A stretch of DNA of 51,926 nt from Desulfobulbaceae bacterium (GCA_019163335.1 JAFLKM010000063.1:1-51926); one strand, 5' to 3'; positions 15,301 through 24,088 are shown, numbered from the stretch's first letter. Translations and numbers: made by a program. Notes: generated from the letters alone by a model not told the origin.

Positions 15301-15823
15301 GGTGGGCGATGTGGTCACCATTGGCACAACTGATGGCGTGGTAACCCGTATTCGTATTCGGGCCACCACCATCCGTGACTTTGACAGGAAAGAACTGCTG
15401 GTGCCCAACAAGGAATTTATTACCGGCCGTCTGCTGAACTGGTCGCTGTCGGACAAGGTGATCCGTATTTTAGTGCCCGTTGGTATTGCCTATGGCAGTG
15501 ATGTCGAAGCGGCCATGACCTTGATGAGGGACGCCGCAGAAAATAACGCACGGGTCCTGGTTGATCCAAAACCGGTGGTCACCTTTGACAGCTTCGGCGA
15601 CAATGCCCTGCTCCTGACGCTCCGTTGTTTTATCGGTACTGTCGATGAGCGCGTCGCCGTCAGAAGTGATCTGCACCGGGTTATTGACCAGAAATTCCGG
15701 GAGGCGGCAATCTCCATGGCCTTTCCCCAGCGTGATGTTCATCTCGATACCAATACCCCCCTTGATATCCGGATAGTGCAGGAGAAGGAAGCCGTACACG
15801 ATATTGCCACGCCTGCGAGTTGA
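12386..15823 (+). CDS. mscK: Large MscS-family mechanosensitive channel (MscK/KefA-like)
   Basis: This channel releases solutes when membrane tension rises. The 1145-residue protein has a signal peptide (about 1-30), a long periplasmic region rich in coiled coil (about 80-420, for example the LEKELKKLEESSKNTKQKIE stretch), about eleven membrane segments between residues 450 and 970, and the C-terminal MscS core. The pore helix and following beta domain are clear: GVGIGFGLQEIVANFISGLI, then FERPIRVGDVV and LLVPNKEFITGRLLNWS. Length and layout match MscK (about 1120) rather than the small MscS. It starts 106 bases after the YbhB-like gene. Confidence 0.85.
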   Translation: MPNLKRTFIIPARLLLLLVLVVFWIDAVQAAESLEIPKDEKSFVSPEILKAKIDDIAKTTSLDEATKTELRELYRKSLENLTSATSHDALAKKFAQYIETGPGDIQKIREEMTRPPSQDQPKELAGDEFERVSLKDLEQQLLKAKASYATLETDVLYTTRKLNVQKDRPVLAGHRLAEITENEKKLLDVIKEPVSGSPLVMEARGWMQQTQLQALHSEAGMLNQELVSMPVLVELANVQREAAVGRLEAARAQVQGLEAQVNRKRQAEATRSVGQAEEAVRQVAGSPAVLQQAAAMNTSLGDELQGVISALEQSALEKETLEKELKKLEESSKNTKQKIELAGLSQALGLYMYEQRRNLPDPRLLRKKMARNGAALAETGLLQVQSAEERKRLNDIDEYIAELTAGSSPDEVKTLAPELQKLLISRRDILDKIIASSQTYLGVLSEIEVFSLQLLKTVVSFGSFLAERLLWIRSVPMMGVKDFQSLASETGALFASGPWLITAKALAGQAGSTAFLTLAAIITAGLIGFRGWILTRIETTVRLAANPATYQFTLPLQALGLIMLLALSWSLLPMTLGWQIYSLAEATVFSQGLATVLIVFSYRLFILRVLSNLLRPKGLASDFFHWSRTTIDLLRREAGLFTVTFLPALVIAQLAFQVSFRVGGSHVLARLLLSVTLAIITVFFYRILHPRTGVWRRFVEGHSKRLAARLYPLIFTVILLIPLGMIGLVFSGYIFAVASLLRCLLSSLWLGFGLVVCHQLIERWLIQSSRRLSIEKALLLSAQAKASEGQVVDKKEAISPIEMPVEDLVELSTESQKLLNTLVTISACIGLWLVWAEVLPALRIFNEFTLWKYSSVVNGQTTTVPVTMADAGLAVFIGIITLTATRHFPSLLKIILLKHLDITAGSRYTITTLSGYLIGGIGMMSIAGILGFSWSKIQWLVAALGVGIGFGLQEIVANFISGLIILFERPIRVGDVVTIGTTDGVVTRIRIRATTIRDFDRKELLVPNKEFITGRLLNWSLSDKVIRILVPVGIAYGSDVEAAMTLMRDAAENNARVLVDPKPVVTFDSFGDNALLLTLRCFIGTVDERVAVRSDLHRVIDQKFREAAISMAFPQRDVHLDTNTPLDIRIVQEKEAVHDIATPAS

Positions 15824-16006
15824 TGATCTTCCCTCTGGTTCAGGCTCAAAAAAATAAGACTTATCCCAAATCTTCATCCCGGCAGACCAAGAAAAATTAG
15901 CTTTTCTGATTCCGTTGAAATAGAATGAACCACCGCATATAATGGTGGCAATTTTATCTGACCGGGCCATATCCATGGTATAAAATCAATTTAAAAAGGA
16001 GAACCC

Positions 16007-16867
16007 ATGCAACATCGAATTGTAACTGTTCTGTCTGTTTTGTTCCTGATTTTGTGTCTGACCCCCATGAATTTGGCCCTTGCCGCCAAAGATCCCAAAG
16101 ACGACCCGGGCAGTAAAGACCCGGATCTTTTTTCCCGTATGCCCGGCTTTTATATTTCCCGTTACGAGGCGCTGGAATTTAACCGGTATGAATTCAAGAC
16201 AGGGGCGGATACATCCGAAAAAGTGGAAGGACGTCATACCTTTGCGGCCTATACCGCCAATGAAGGCATCACCCATCCCAGCGGCCTTCAGGTAATCCGC
16301 AATTATGTCAATGCAGCCAAGGCCATCGGTGGCGGGCAGATCTATGAATTTGAAGATGGTGGAACCCTGTATTCCATTATCCGGATCGTCAAAGAAGATA
16401 AAGAGGTGTGGGCCGAGGTCTCCGGGGCCAACAACGGGATGTATAATGTTCAGATGGTGGAAAAACAGCTTATGAAGCAGGATGTGGTTGCCAACGCCGA
16501 TGCCCTGTCCGGCAGCATCAAGGAAACCGGGAGGGTGGCGGTTTATGGCATTTATTTTGATACCAACAAGGCCGATCTGAAACCTGCCTCTGACCCGGCC
16601 TTGGCCGAGATTGTCAAAATGCTCAAGTCCGATGGCAATCTCAAGGTCTATGTGGTGGGGCATACCGACAATGTCGGACAGTTTGCCCATAACGTCAAAC
16701 TGTCCCAGGACAGGGCGGCCTCAGTGGTGAATGCCCTGGTGAGCAAGCACGGCATTGCCGCAGCCCGGCTCACCCCCTTTGGTGCCGGTCCGGCAGCTCC
16801 TGTGGCGTCCAACAAGAACGATGAGGGCAAGGCCAAAAACCGCCGGGTGGAACTGGTGGCCCAATAG
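16007..16867 (+). CDS. OmpA-family outer-membrane/peptidoglycan-binding protein
   Basis: The protein probably sits in the periplasm or outer membrane and binds peptidoglycan. A signal peptide covers residues 1-26 (ending ALA-AKD). The N-terminal domain (about 30-170) is not recognised; it lacks an obvious beta barrel. The C-terminal OmpA domain (about 180-286) has IYFDTNKADLKPAS, the binding segment VVGHTDNVG, and the closing KNRRVELVA. AAGGAG lies 7 bases upstream of the ATG. A strong hairpin terminator follows the stop codon. Confidence 0.88.
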   Translation: MQHRIVTVLSVLFLILCLTPMNLALAAKDPKDDPGSKDPDLFSRMPGFYISRYEALEFNRYEFKTGADTSEKVEGRHTFAAYTANEGITHPSGLQVIRNYVNAAKAIGGGQIYEFEDGGTLYSIIRIVKEDKEVWAEVSGANNGMYNVQMVEKQLMKQDVVANADALSGSIKETGRVAVYGIYFDTNKADLKPASDPALAEIVKMLKSDGNLKVYVVGHTDNVGQFAHNVKLSQDRAASVVNALVSKHGIAAARLTPFGAGPAAPVASNKNDEGKAKNRRVELVAQ

Positions 16868-16893
16868 CCCGAACCGAAAACCTCTCTGTTTGT

Positions 16894-16932
16894 AAAGGGA
16901 GCCTTCCAATCGACAGGGGGGCTCCCTTTATT
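16894..16932 (+). terminator. Rho-independent terminator after the OmpA-like gene
   Basis: AAAGGGAGCC at 16894-16903 pairs with GGCTCCCTTT at 16920-16929, a 10-bp perfect stem with a 16-base loop, followed by TATTTAT. It begins 27 bases after the stop codon and faces a convergent gene, so it may also work in the other direction, though the tail on that side is poorer. Confidence 0.75.
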
Positions 16933-16999
16933 TATCGCTCAAATCTGCAAGCCCGGGCCTGCATAGGGCTTTGAAAGCAAGAACTCGGCGCGGCAGGGC

Positions 17000-17962
17000 T
17001 TATTGAATGGCCGGCCCGCTCTCTTTGATGATCTTCCGCTCTAGATCCTTCATTGCCTCGGAACGCTCATGGAGCAAGCCCAGCGGTGGGTCGGCTTTGG
17101 GGTATTTCTTGTAATAGACATGCAACGCCTCTTCAAGCGCGTTGGCGGCTTCCAGTTTTTTCCCCTCGCCCATCAGGAGCTTTGCCTGCAAGCGCAAAAC
17201 CCCGATATTCTCTGGCTCGCCGGCAAGCAGTTGCTCCACAAGACTGCCCGCAGTCTTGGCATCGCCCTTGAACAGTGAAAACTCAGCCATCTGCAATTGC
17301 TTTGCCGTGGCGGTTGCCTGGTCAAGCGATGCGGGTTCTTTTTCTATTTTCAGGTGAAAACGGTCGCTGCCGATAGAACTCGGCAGCCCCTCCACCGCAT
17401 CGGGACGAAAGGAGACGGTCAGGGCGTAGACGCCCGGTGCCAATTCCTGGGTCTCGGCAGGCTCCAGCCACCACTGTGCGCTGGCGGTCTCATCAACCCC
17501 AAGGGTGACGCTTGTCTCCGGCTGCTGCACCGGATGCAAGGGCCAGACGACAGGTTCGTCCGATGCATTCCGCACCTCAACCACCAGCGCGTCCCGCCAG
17601 GCACCCTGTTTGGCCTTGAGGGTGATCGGGGCAACCGCCGGCAGGATATCCTGGGCATCGGGGATCAGCGCCTTGCGCCACAGCGAGACGCTGATGATCA
17701 GCGGCCAGGAGGTGTAGAGTTCCGAGCCGGTTTCGGCGGACGGGGAAAGCACCAACTGCCCCGGCGCTTCCACCGGCGGCATATCGGTCTTTTCAGGTTC
17801 TACGTGCTGGGGTTCCGGCGCGGGTGCGACTGCCGCCGTGAAAGCTTCGGGTTTTGGCGCAGGTTTCTTGTCTTCCTCCTGATTGGAGCAGGACACGATT
17901 GTCATCAGCGCAAGAGCGATAACAAAAATAAGCGAGGATTTCGGGCAAGTGGTTTTCAGCAT
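17000..17962 (-). CDS. Predicted lipoprotein, unknown function
   Basis: The 320-residue product has a lipoprotein signal (hydrophobic stretch to residue 24, then VSCSNQ with the acylated cysteine). A Pro/Glu/Ala-rich linker follows. The middle (about 80-215) looks like a beta-rich domain beginning SWPLIISVSLWRKALIPD. The C-terminal 100 residues are helical and TPR-like (LFKGDAKTAGSLVEQLLAGEPENIGVLRLQAK). It starts 14 bases after the metzincin-like gene and is likely co-transcribed with it. The segment from SWPLIIS is echoed in the 39-codon frame upstream of that gene. No family was recognised. Confidence 0.65.
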   Translation of the reverse strand: MLKTTCPKSSLIFVIALALMTIVSCSNQEEDKKPAPKPEAFTAAVAPAPEPQHVEPEKTDMPPVEAPGQLVLSPSAETGSELYTSWPLIISVSLWRKALIPDAQDILPAVAPITLKAKQGAWRDALVVEVRNASDEPVVWPLHPVQQPETSVTLGVDETASAQWWLEPAETQELAPGVYALTVSFRPDAVEGLPSSIGSDRFHLKIEKEPASLDQATATAKQLQMAEFSLFKGDAKTAGSLVEQLLAGEPENIGVLRLQAKLLMGEGKKLEAANALEEALHVYYKKYPKADPPLGLLHERSEAMKDLERKIIKESGPAIQ

Positions 17963-17976
17963 CGCATAGACTCCCC

Positions 17977-20172
17977 TTAATGATACAGATCATTGACACA
18001 AATTTTATGTGCGCAGGCGCCTCTGCCTTTGTCGGCATCGCCGTATCGGGTCCTAGGTTTCCTGCCTTCTTTATTGACACCTGTTCCAGTTGGAAGCACG
18101 CATAAGCCCTGACCGACAGTTTCTTCAGGCCCCCACCTTAACCTAAAACGGCTGTTGGGTTCGTCCCAGCTCTTGAAAGCGTCGGAGATAGCATATCGCA
18201 TCACGCAATCCTCATCGCCGCTGTGCTGGCCATGGTGTTCGCCAAGATAAATTAATCTTGGTTGGGACCAAAAGCTGATGTCTATATCGTAATAGCCTCC
18301 ATCCTCATGTCTCATAAGAATACGACGGCCTTTTTCAGGGTGACCAGCATCGTCCTTATTGTCATATTCAATAATATATATATATCGACCACCGTATTCT
18401 TCAAACGTTTCTGCTTTCCAGAAAACACGTGCATCCCGCTGGCCGTGATGCCAGACATTGCAGCAATGAAGCAATTCATGTGCCACGGTTCGGACAAAAT
18501 ATTCGTGGATCTTTGTTGTTTCTCCTGTAAGCAACCTGGTGACTGTGTCAGGGAGAGCACGATCTAAAATTATTCGGTCGAAAGATTTTGGCGTTCCTGG
18601 CTCCCATGGCGCACCTGGTGCTGGCACGGCCATGCCGTTAAAGTTCTCTTTTTCTGTTTTATGAAAACCATCCAGCAATAATCCATGCTGATCGACGACA
18701 TGGGTTGAATCTTGGCCTTGGTTTCGGTTGATAACCCGGGACGGGCTTAATTCCTCCAGCGTTAGCTTGTCGTGGACGGCCAGTTTGGTCAGGGCGGCAA
18801 ACCGGTTTATACCCCGCTTGCTCCTGCCGCCATAGGTGTCGCAGATAAAGAGATCTTTTTGCTTTGGGTTGGTCCGGATATGCTTTCCGTCCTCCAGAAA
18901 CCCTCGATATTCTTCCCAGACCGTCAGGCCGTCACCGTTATGACCATCCCCCTGCGGCTCAGCGTCTTCATCGCTGTCAATCGGCTTGCCCAGGACGTCG
19001 TTCGCCTCCTCCCAGGCATCGGCAATGGTGTTGCCGTCCGGGTCGTAGGGAATGCTCACTTCGGTGAGATGGGAGTCAAGTTGAGCGGTGAGCACCGTGT
19101 CTTCACCATCAATACGCGCCAAAACGGTGAGTTTGCCCATGGCCGCCCCGTCAAAACTGCTGACGGTGATGCTGGCCGATTTGAGGCCCTTGGCGGTTTT
19201 GGCTGTCTGGCCATCGGCGGAGATGTCCAACAGCGCCGGGTTGTTGACTTTGAGGATCTTCAGGTCAGGATCGACACCCGTCCAGGGGCTGTTCATGGTG
19301 GAACCGGGGTGTCGGGAAGTTTCGAGCAGCTCAATCTCGAACTGTGCGGTCTTCTCCTTGGCCTTCCCGCCCTCGGGATCTCGGAGTTCGACATCAAAGG
19401 TGATGGTGTTTCCCGGAGTGTCCGGCCCCTTGGCCTTTGGCAGCCATTTTTTGTAATCTTCTCTGGGGATTAGTACTGCACGCAACTCTTCCGGCACTCC
19501 GGAGGTCACGGTGTAGTTGACGCTGAGCCTGCTGGTGCTGGCAATATTGTCGGATTCGTCCTTCCAGGTCGTTTGATAATTCGCCTGACCGCCGGCTGAA
19601 ATTCGCTTTGATTTCGGGTCAAAAGTGAAGTTCAATTCTTTAAGGAAACTCTCGTTTGAATCAAAAAATACGCCAGGAGGGATGCTGTTTGCGGCTTCAA
19701 TCGCCATCTCTGCCATATCAACCGCAAACCTGCCTCCTGGCGCATCCTCCGGACTGGCCTGGATCTCGGCTTCTTGCATGAAATTACCGATGATGATGTT
19801 GCCGGTCCCGTCCATGGTGTTGATATCGACACCCCCTTGAACCCGTATCGCGGGGTGGCCTGTTTTTAATGTCCACGAAGCGGACTCGATAGGAGATTTA
19901 TATGTGCCGCCGCCCGATATCTCGATACTGGTCTGGTTATCGATAAGCTCCAGTTCCAACCGTCCTCCTGCGGAAGAGACAATACGATAGACGGCCCTTT
20001 CACGGAGGGTGCCGGTTACTTTTTCTTTAAGGAGGGAATCCGATGTTTTCCCTGTCGAATCGGCCACGCAGGTGGCGTTGATGGTGAGCGTGACCTTATC
20101 ATCGTCCGGCGCTGCACAACACGCCCAAGATGCAGAAAAAAACAGGGCAATACACATAACCAATCGTTTCAT
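17977..20172 (-). CDS. Secreted metzincin-like zinc metallopeptidase
   Basis: The 731-residue protein has a signal peptide (about 1-20, ending CCA-APD). The catalytic signature is HELLHCCNVWH at residues 565-575, that is HExxH plus a third histidine at the metzincin position, followed about 80 residues later by a possible Met-turn (DCVMRYA). The usual glycine of the metzincin motif is Asn here. Before it, DPDGNTIADAWEEAN and DEDAEPQGDGHNGDG resemble calcium-binding loops of the thrombospondin-3 or dockerin kind. The N-terminal 400 residues look beta-rich and unrecognised. A good AAGGAGA precedes the ATG. It heads a minus-strand pair with the lipoprotein gene. The substrate is unknown. Confidence 0.75.
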   Translation of the reverse strand: MKRLVMCIALFFSASWACCAAPDDDKVTLTINATCVADSTGKTSDSLLKEKVTGTLRERAVYRIVSSAGGRLELELIDNQTSIEISGGGTYKSPIESASWTLKTGHPAIRVQGGVDINTMDGTGNIIIGNFMQEAEIQASPEDAPGGRFAVDMAEMAIEAANSIPPGVFFDSNESFLKELNFTFDPKSKRISAGGQANYQTTWKDESDNIASTSRLSVNYTVTSGVPEELRAVLIPREDYKKWLPKAKGPDTPGNTITFDVELRDPEGGKAKEKTAQFEIELLETSRHPGSTMNSPWTGVDPDLKILKVNNPALLDISADGQTAKTAKGLKSASITVSSFDGAAMGKLTVLARIDGEDTVLTAQLDSHLTEVSIPYDPDGNTIADAWEEANDVLGKPIDSDEDAEPQGDGHNGDGLTVWEEYRGFLEDGKHIRTNPKQKDLFICDTYGGRSKRGINRFAALTKLAVHDKLTLEELSPSRVINRNQGQDSTHVVDQHGLLLDGFHKTEKENFNGMAVPAPGAPWEPGTPKSFDRIILDRALPDTVTRLLTGETTKIHEYFVRTVAHELLHCCNVWHHGQRDARVFWKAETFEEYGGRYIYIIEYDNKDDAGHPEKGRRILMRHEDGGYYDIDISFWSQPRLIYLGEHHGQHSGDEDCVMRYAISDAFKSWDEPNSRFRLRWGPEETVGQGLCVLPTGTGVNKEGRKPRTRYGDADKGRGACAHKICVNDLYH

Positions 20173-20182
20173 TTGAGTCTCC

Positions 20183-20302
20183 TTAACTTGGATATGCAGT
20201 TCCCTGGTTATCCGGGGAGGGAATTTTTCTCCAAACGTCGGCGCTGATGATGAGGGGCCAGAAAAAAGAGAGTAACTGTTTAATATGTCTTATTTTATGC
20301 AT
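20183..20302 (-). CDS. 39-residue small reading frame sharing a motif with the downstream lipoprotein
   Basis: The minus-strand ATG at 20302 has AGGAG 8 bases upstream, and the frame stops at 20183, 10 bases before the metallopeptidase start, inside the ribosome-binding region of that gene. The product begins MHKIRHIKQLLSFFWPLIIS. The stretch WPLIISADVWRKIPSPD matches WPLIISVSLWRKALIPD of the lipoprotein at 17000-17962, and the DNA is also similar. It may be a coupled leader peptide or a remnant of a duplicated gene. There is a fair ribosome binding site but no other proof of translation. Confidence 0.5.
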   Translation of the reverse strand: MHKIRHIKQLLSFFWPLIISADVWRKIPSPDNQGTAYPS

Positions 20303-20593
20303 CCTGAAAGCTCCTCATAATAACTCAAATCGATGACACCGAATTAACCGCACAGTTGATCATGCCGGATTCCGAAAGAAACCTCATTCCCTCTTTTTCA
20401 TTTTATGTCTTTCTGAAAGAAATAATCAAATCCTAATGGTATTGTAACAGAACGAGGCTAGATTCAATCTTTTATCAGGGTTCTAAGGGAACGTACTTTT
20501 TTGAAGAAGGGACGTCCGTTGTTCCGATCTTTCTTCAGAAATCAATGCTGCGACAACAGCCATTCAACACCCAATAGCCGGGAGTGACAACGC
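20303..20593. other. Divergent intergenic region without a gene
   Basis: This 291-base, AT-rich stretch separates the minus-strand peptidase unit from the plus-strand EAL gene and must hold promoters for both. No convincing -35/-10 pair, operator palindrome or RNA structure was found. GGGAG at 20580-20584 serves as the ribosome binding site for the gene at 20594. Confidence 0.5.
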
Positions 20594-22423
20594 ATGCAGA
20601 CAAAGGTTTCACGGGAATTATTACTTCAACTTCTGGACAATAACGGTCTGACCGCCTGGTTTCAACCGATATTTTCCAGACAGAACGGTGAGATCTACGG
20701 GTATGAGGCCTTGGCGAGGGTTCGAGAGGGACTTGCGCTGAATCTGAATATCTACAAATTGTTCAAAAAGGCCCTGGAAGAAGGACTTGTTTCCTCCCTT
20801 GATATGCAGTGCCGGGAAAATGCCTTTAGTCGGGCCCGAGAATTAGGTTTTTCACACAAAAATGCCTATCTCTTTGTCAATATCTGCCCCCTGACCCTTG
20901 TCCACCCTGATCACCGGGGTGGGCTCACGGATCAAATGGTTGAAATTTATGATATTCCTCGCGACAGGATTATCCTTGAGATCACCGAAAAGGAATCCGT
21001 TAAAAACGAGGAACTTTTTCTACGGTCCATTAAACATTATCGCAAGCGGGGCTACAAGATAGCCATTGACGATTTTGGAGTCGGGTACGGCGGGCTGAAG
21101 ATGCTCTCCATGGTTCAGCCCGATTATATCAAGATTGACCGCCATTTCATTGATCACCTCGATCGATCGCCCTTTAAGTACAATTTGGTGGATGCCATGG
21201 CCACGGTCTGTCATCGTCTGGGGATCATGGTCATTGCCGAGGGAATTGAACGTCAGGAAGAGCTGGAGCTTGTCTCCCGTTTCGGCATTGATCTGTTTCA
21301 GGGCTTTTACCTGGAGCGTCCAGGGCCTGGATTATCCTGCAAATCCATGGCCATGCCTGACAATCGAAAAAATATCTATGACGCCCCTGAGTCGCTGATT
21401 TCTTCCTGTGTCATCGGCAGTATCTGCCAATGTGTGGAGCCCATTTCTCCCGAAGAGCAGGTGATGACCGCGTTCAAACGTTTTCACGTCGATCACGGCT
21501 TGCAGGGGATACCGGTGGTCAGCAAGGATCGGGTAATGGGGATGTTGCCGCGCATGCGTTTTCTGGAACAGCATATGATCGGCCCCCATGGATTTGGGTA
21601 CGCCCTTTCAAAGCATCGGCTCATTAAAGACGTTCTGGAGCCTGATTTTCTGCTGGTGGAGGATATGACTCCGGTGGAAGAGGTGGTCAACCTGATTCAG
21701 GGACGAAACGGGATCTCTTTGTACGACGACCTTTGCGTAAGCCGAAATGGAAAATATCTGGGTTCGGTGGCGATCTCCGCGCTGCTGGACACCATTACCC
21801 GCAAGAGCATCCAGTTGGCAAAAGGAGCGAGTCCCCTCACGGGCTTACCCGGCAATGAGTTTATTCAGCGCACGGTCTCCAGTCTCATTGAACAACGGGT
21901 AAGTTTCGATGTCTGTTATCTTGATATAGATGATTTCAAGCCCTACAACGACTACTATGGCTTTGAAAAAGGAGATGTTGCCATTAAGAAGATAGCGGGC
22001 CTGATTGTCGATGTCGTGCAGCCGGATGGGTATAATGACCGTTTTCGCTTTGTTGGCCATATCGGCGGCGATGATTTTATTGTCATCTGCCGACCCAATT
22101 CCTCAGTGCAGCTCTGCCAGCAGATTGTTGACGGTTTGCAGTACCTGCTGCCCGAACTTCATGGGGAGCAAGAGTTCTCCCAGGGGTGTTACCAGGCCAC
22201 GGACCGACAGGGACAGCTTTGTTCTTTTTCCCTCTTATCAATTTCCATCGGCATCGTCAGCACCGAGGATTGCACGGTAAGCTCCTATGGTGAGCTGGCA
22301 TTTCTTGCCTCAGGTGTCAAGCGGGCCGCAAAAAAGATACAAGGATCGGCCATCGTCAGCAATCGACGAAGCGCTGCCCAGATGCCCTTTCCCTTTCAGC
22401 CTGCTGAGACTCAAGATCGATAA
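20594..22423 (+). CDS. c-di-GMP phosphodiesterase: EAL-CBS-GGDEF protein
   Basis: The 609-residue cytoplasmic protein probably breaks down cyclic di-GMP. The N-terminal EAL domain (about 5-255) keeps its catalytic residues: YEALAR (Glu38), LFVNICP, ILEITEKE, the DDFGVGYGG loop, DYIKID, AEGIE and LFQGFYL. A CBS pair (about 275-400) may sense a nucleotide. The C-terminal GGDEF domain (about 415-590) reads GGDDF from residue 491 and lacks the RxxD inhibitory site, so it may bind GTP rather than make c-di-GMP. There are no membrane segments. It is a single-gene unit. Confidence 0.88.
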   Translation: MQTKVSRELLLQLLDNNGLTAWFQPIFSRQNGEIYGYEALARVREGLALNLNIYKLFKKALEEGLVSSLDMQCRENAFSRARELGFSHKNAYLFVNICPLTLVHPDHRGGLTDQMVEIYDIPRDRIILEITEKESVKNEELFLRSIKHYRKRGYKIAIDDFGVGYGGLKMLSMVQPDYIKIDRHFIDHLDRSPFKYNLVDAMATVCHRLGIMVIAEGIERQEELELVSRFGIDLFQGFYLERPGPGLSCKSMAMPDNRKNIYDAPESLISSCVIGSICQCVEPISPEEQVMTAFKRFHVDHGLQGIPVVSKDRVMGMLPRMRFLEQHMIGPHGFGYALSKHRLIKDVLEPDFLLVEDMTPVEEVVNLIQGRNGISLYDDLCVSRNGKYLGSVAISALLDTITRKSIQLAKGASPLTGLPGNEFIQRTVSSLIEQRVSFDVCYLDIDDFKPYNDYYGFEKGDVAIKKIAGLIVDVVQPDGYNDRFRFVGHIGGDDFIVICRPNSSVQLCQQIVDGLQYLLPELHGEQEFSQGCYQATDRQGQLCSFSLLSISIGIVSTEDCTVSSYGELAFLASGVKRAAKKIQGSAIVSNRRSAAQMPFPFQPAETQDR

Positions 22424-22618
22424 CTTAAAAAGGGGGCGTCGGGGGCAGGCGGACTTTATCCCGGACTTACAGAGCGTGGTTTGTCCTCCCATTTCTTTTA
22501 ATACCCTGTGTAAATTTCCAGGCCCAACTTTTTTTTAAGAGCCCTATTTCTCCCGTGAAGTTCTCTGAGCAGGATGTTTCCTCTCTCCCGAGGTGGGGAG
22601 TGAGGAAACCCGTCCATC

Positions 22619-24088
22619 TTATTTCACTCCCAGCACCACATACTGGCTGCGGTTGCCGCTGCGGATCAGGAGCAGAATATCCTTCGCGTCTTTGGATTTT
22701 ACCAGAACCTGTTCCAGTTCCTTGAGACTATGCACCGGCTGGCGGTTGACCTCCTCGATCAGGCTGCCGGCCGGGATGCGGGCCATGGCGGCGGGGCTGC
22801 CTGGGGTAACCTCTGCCACCAGCACGCCCTGACCCATCTGATAGCCAAACTGGCGGGCCAGCTCCGGGGTCAGATCCTGGAGAGACAGACCTGCTTTCTG
22901 GAAAGCCTCTTGCTGCTGCTGGCTTCCTCCGGCGAGGGACTTCATGTCGGAAGGCTGCTCCTCCACCTGGACGGTCAGCTCCTTTTGCTGCTCGTTGCGA
23001 ATCAGGGCAAGATCAACCTTGGTCTTGGGCGGGGTCATGGCCACCCGGTTGCGCAGGTCGGACACATCGGTTACCGGCTTGCCATCAAAACTGGTTATGA
23101 GATCTCCCTGCTTGATACCGGCCTTTTCTGCCGGCGAGTCCTTGGTCACTTCCGTCACCAGGGCGCCGGTTTTCTCCTTCAGCTTGAAGGAGCGGGCAAG
23201 CTCACTGGTCATATCCTGGATGGCGACACCGAGCCAGCTTCGGGTCACCTTACCCTTGGCCAGCAATTGAGCCTTGACGGTCTTGGCCATATTGACCGGG
23301 ATGGCAAAGCCGATGCCCATATAGCCGCCGCTGCGTGAAAAGATCGCGGTGTTCATGCCAATGACCTCGCCATGGATGTTCAGGAGTGGCCCGCCGGAGT
23401 TACCGGGGTTGATGGCGGCATCGGTCTGGATAAAATTCTCGTACTCGTTAATACCCATACGGTTGCGGCCCTTGGCGCTGACCACGCCCACCGTTACGGT
23501 GCGATCCAGGCCGAAGGGGCTGCCGATGGCAATGACCCATTCGCCGACCTCCAGCTTGTCAGAGTCACCCAAGGGGAGAGAGGGAAATTTTCGGCCGTCA
23601 CTGATCTTGATCAGGGCGACATCGGACTGCGGGTCTGTCCCGATGACCTTTGCCTCCAGCTCCTGCTCGCCTTCGACGCGGACCGTGATCTTGTCGGCGT
23701 TGTCAATGACATGATTATTGGTCAGGATGTAACCGTCATCACTGATGAGAAAGCCCGATCCTGAGGCCTGGGCTTTTTGTTCAGGTTGGGGTGTGTTGGG
23801 TTGCTTAAACGATGGCCCGAAAAACCGCTGAAAAAATGGATCATTAAAGGGGTTAATCTGGTCATTGGGGGCTTCCCCGGCCTTTTTCTCCACCCGCACA
23901 TGTACCACCGCCGGTTCCGCCTTTTTGACCACCGAGGAAAAGGCCTTGGCTGAACGGTCCAGAAGCTGGATGTTTTCATCTTCATTGGCCGCCAGCCCCA
24001 CTTTTGGAGTGAAGAGTTGGGCGGAGAGAAGCAGCGCAAAAAGGAAAAAATGGAAGGGCAAGGTCAAAGGTTGTATTTTTCGTAGCAT
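22619..24088 (-). CDS. htrA: HtrA/DegP-family periplasmic serine protease Do
   Basis: This protease and chaperone handles misfolded envelope proteins. The 489-residue protein has a signal peptide (about 1-34), a trypsin-like domain with the catalytic triad His126 (TNNHVID), Asp156 (SDVALIKI) and Ser231 (NPGNSGGP), and two PDZ domains (about 280-375 and 385-489, the second ending in the LLIRSG block). AGGAGG precedes the ATG. It lies 45 bases after batE and is the last gene of the Bat operon, so it may work with the Bat proteins in envelope stress. Confidence 0.92.
   Translation of the reverse strand: MLRKIQPLTLPFHFFLFALLLSAQLFTPKVGLAANEDENIQLLDRSAKAFSSVVKKAEPAVVHVRVEKKAGEAPNDQINPFNDPFFQRFFGPSFKQPNTPQPEQKAQASGSGFLISDDGYILTNNHVIDNADKITVRVEGEQELEAKVIGTDPQSDVALIKISDGRKFPSLPLGDSDKLEVGEWVIAIGSPFGLDRTVTVGVVSAKGRNRMGINEYENFIQTDAAINPGNSGGPLLNIHGEVIGMNTAIFSRSGGYMGIGFAIPVNMAKTVKAQLLAKGKVTRSWLGVAIQDMTSELARSFKLKEKTGALVTEVTKDSPAEKAGIKQGDLITSFDGKPVTDVSDLRNRVAMTPPKTKVDLALIRNEQQKELTVQVEEQPSDMKSLAGGSQQQQEAFQKAGLSLQDLTPELARQFGYQMGQGVLVAEVTPGSPAAMARIPAGSLIEEVNRQPVHSLKELEQVLVKSKDAKDILLLIRSGNRSQYVVLGVK

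Noticed and set aside
15956-15984. A TATAAA box before the OmpA-like gene.
   Set aside because: No acceptable -35 box at 16-18 bases was found; the nearest, CTGACC, is 15 bases away, so it was not listed as a promoter.
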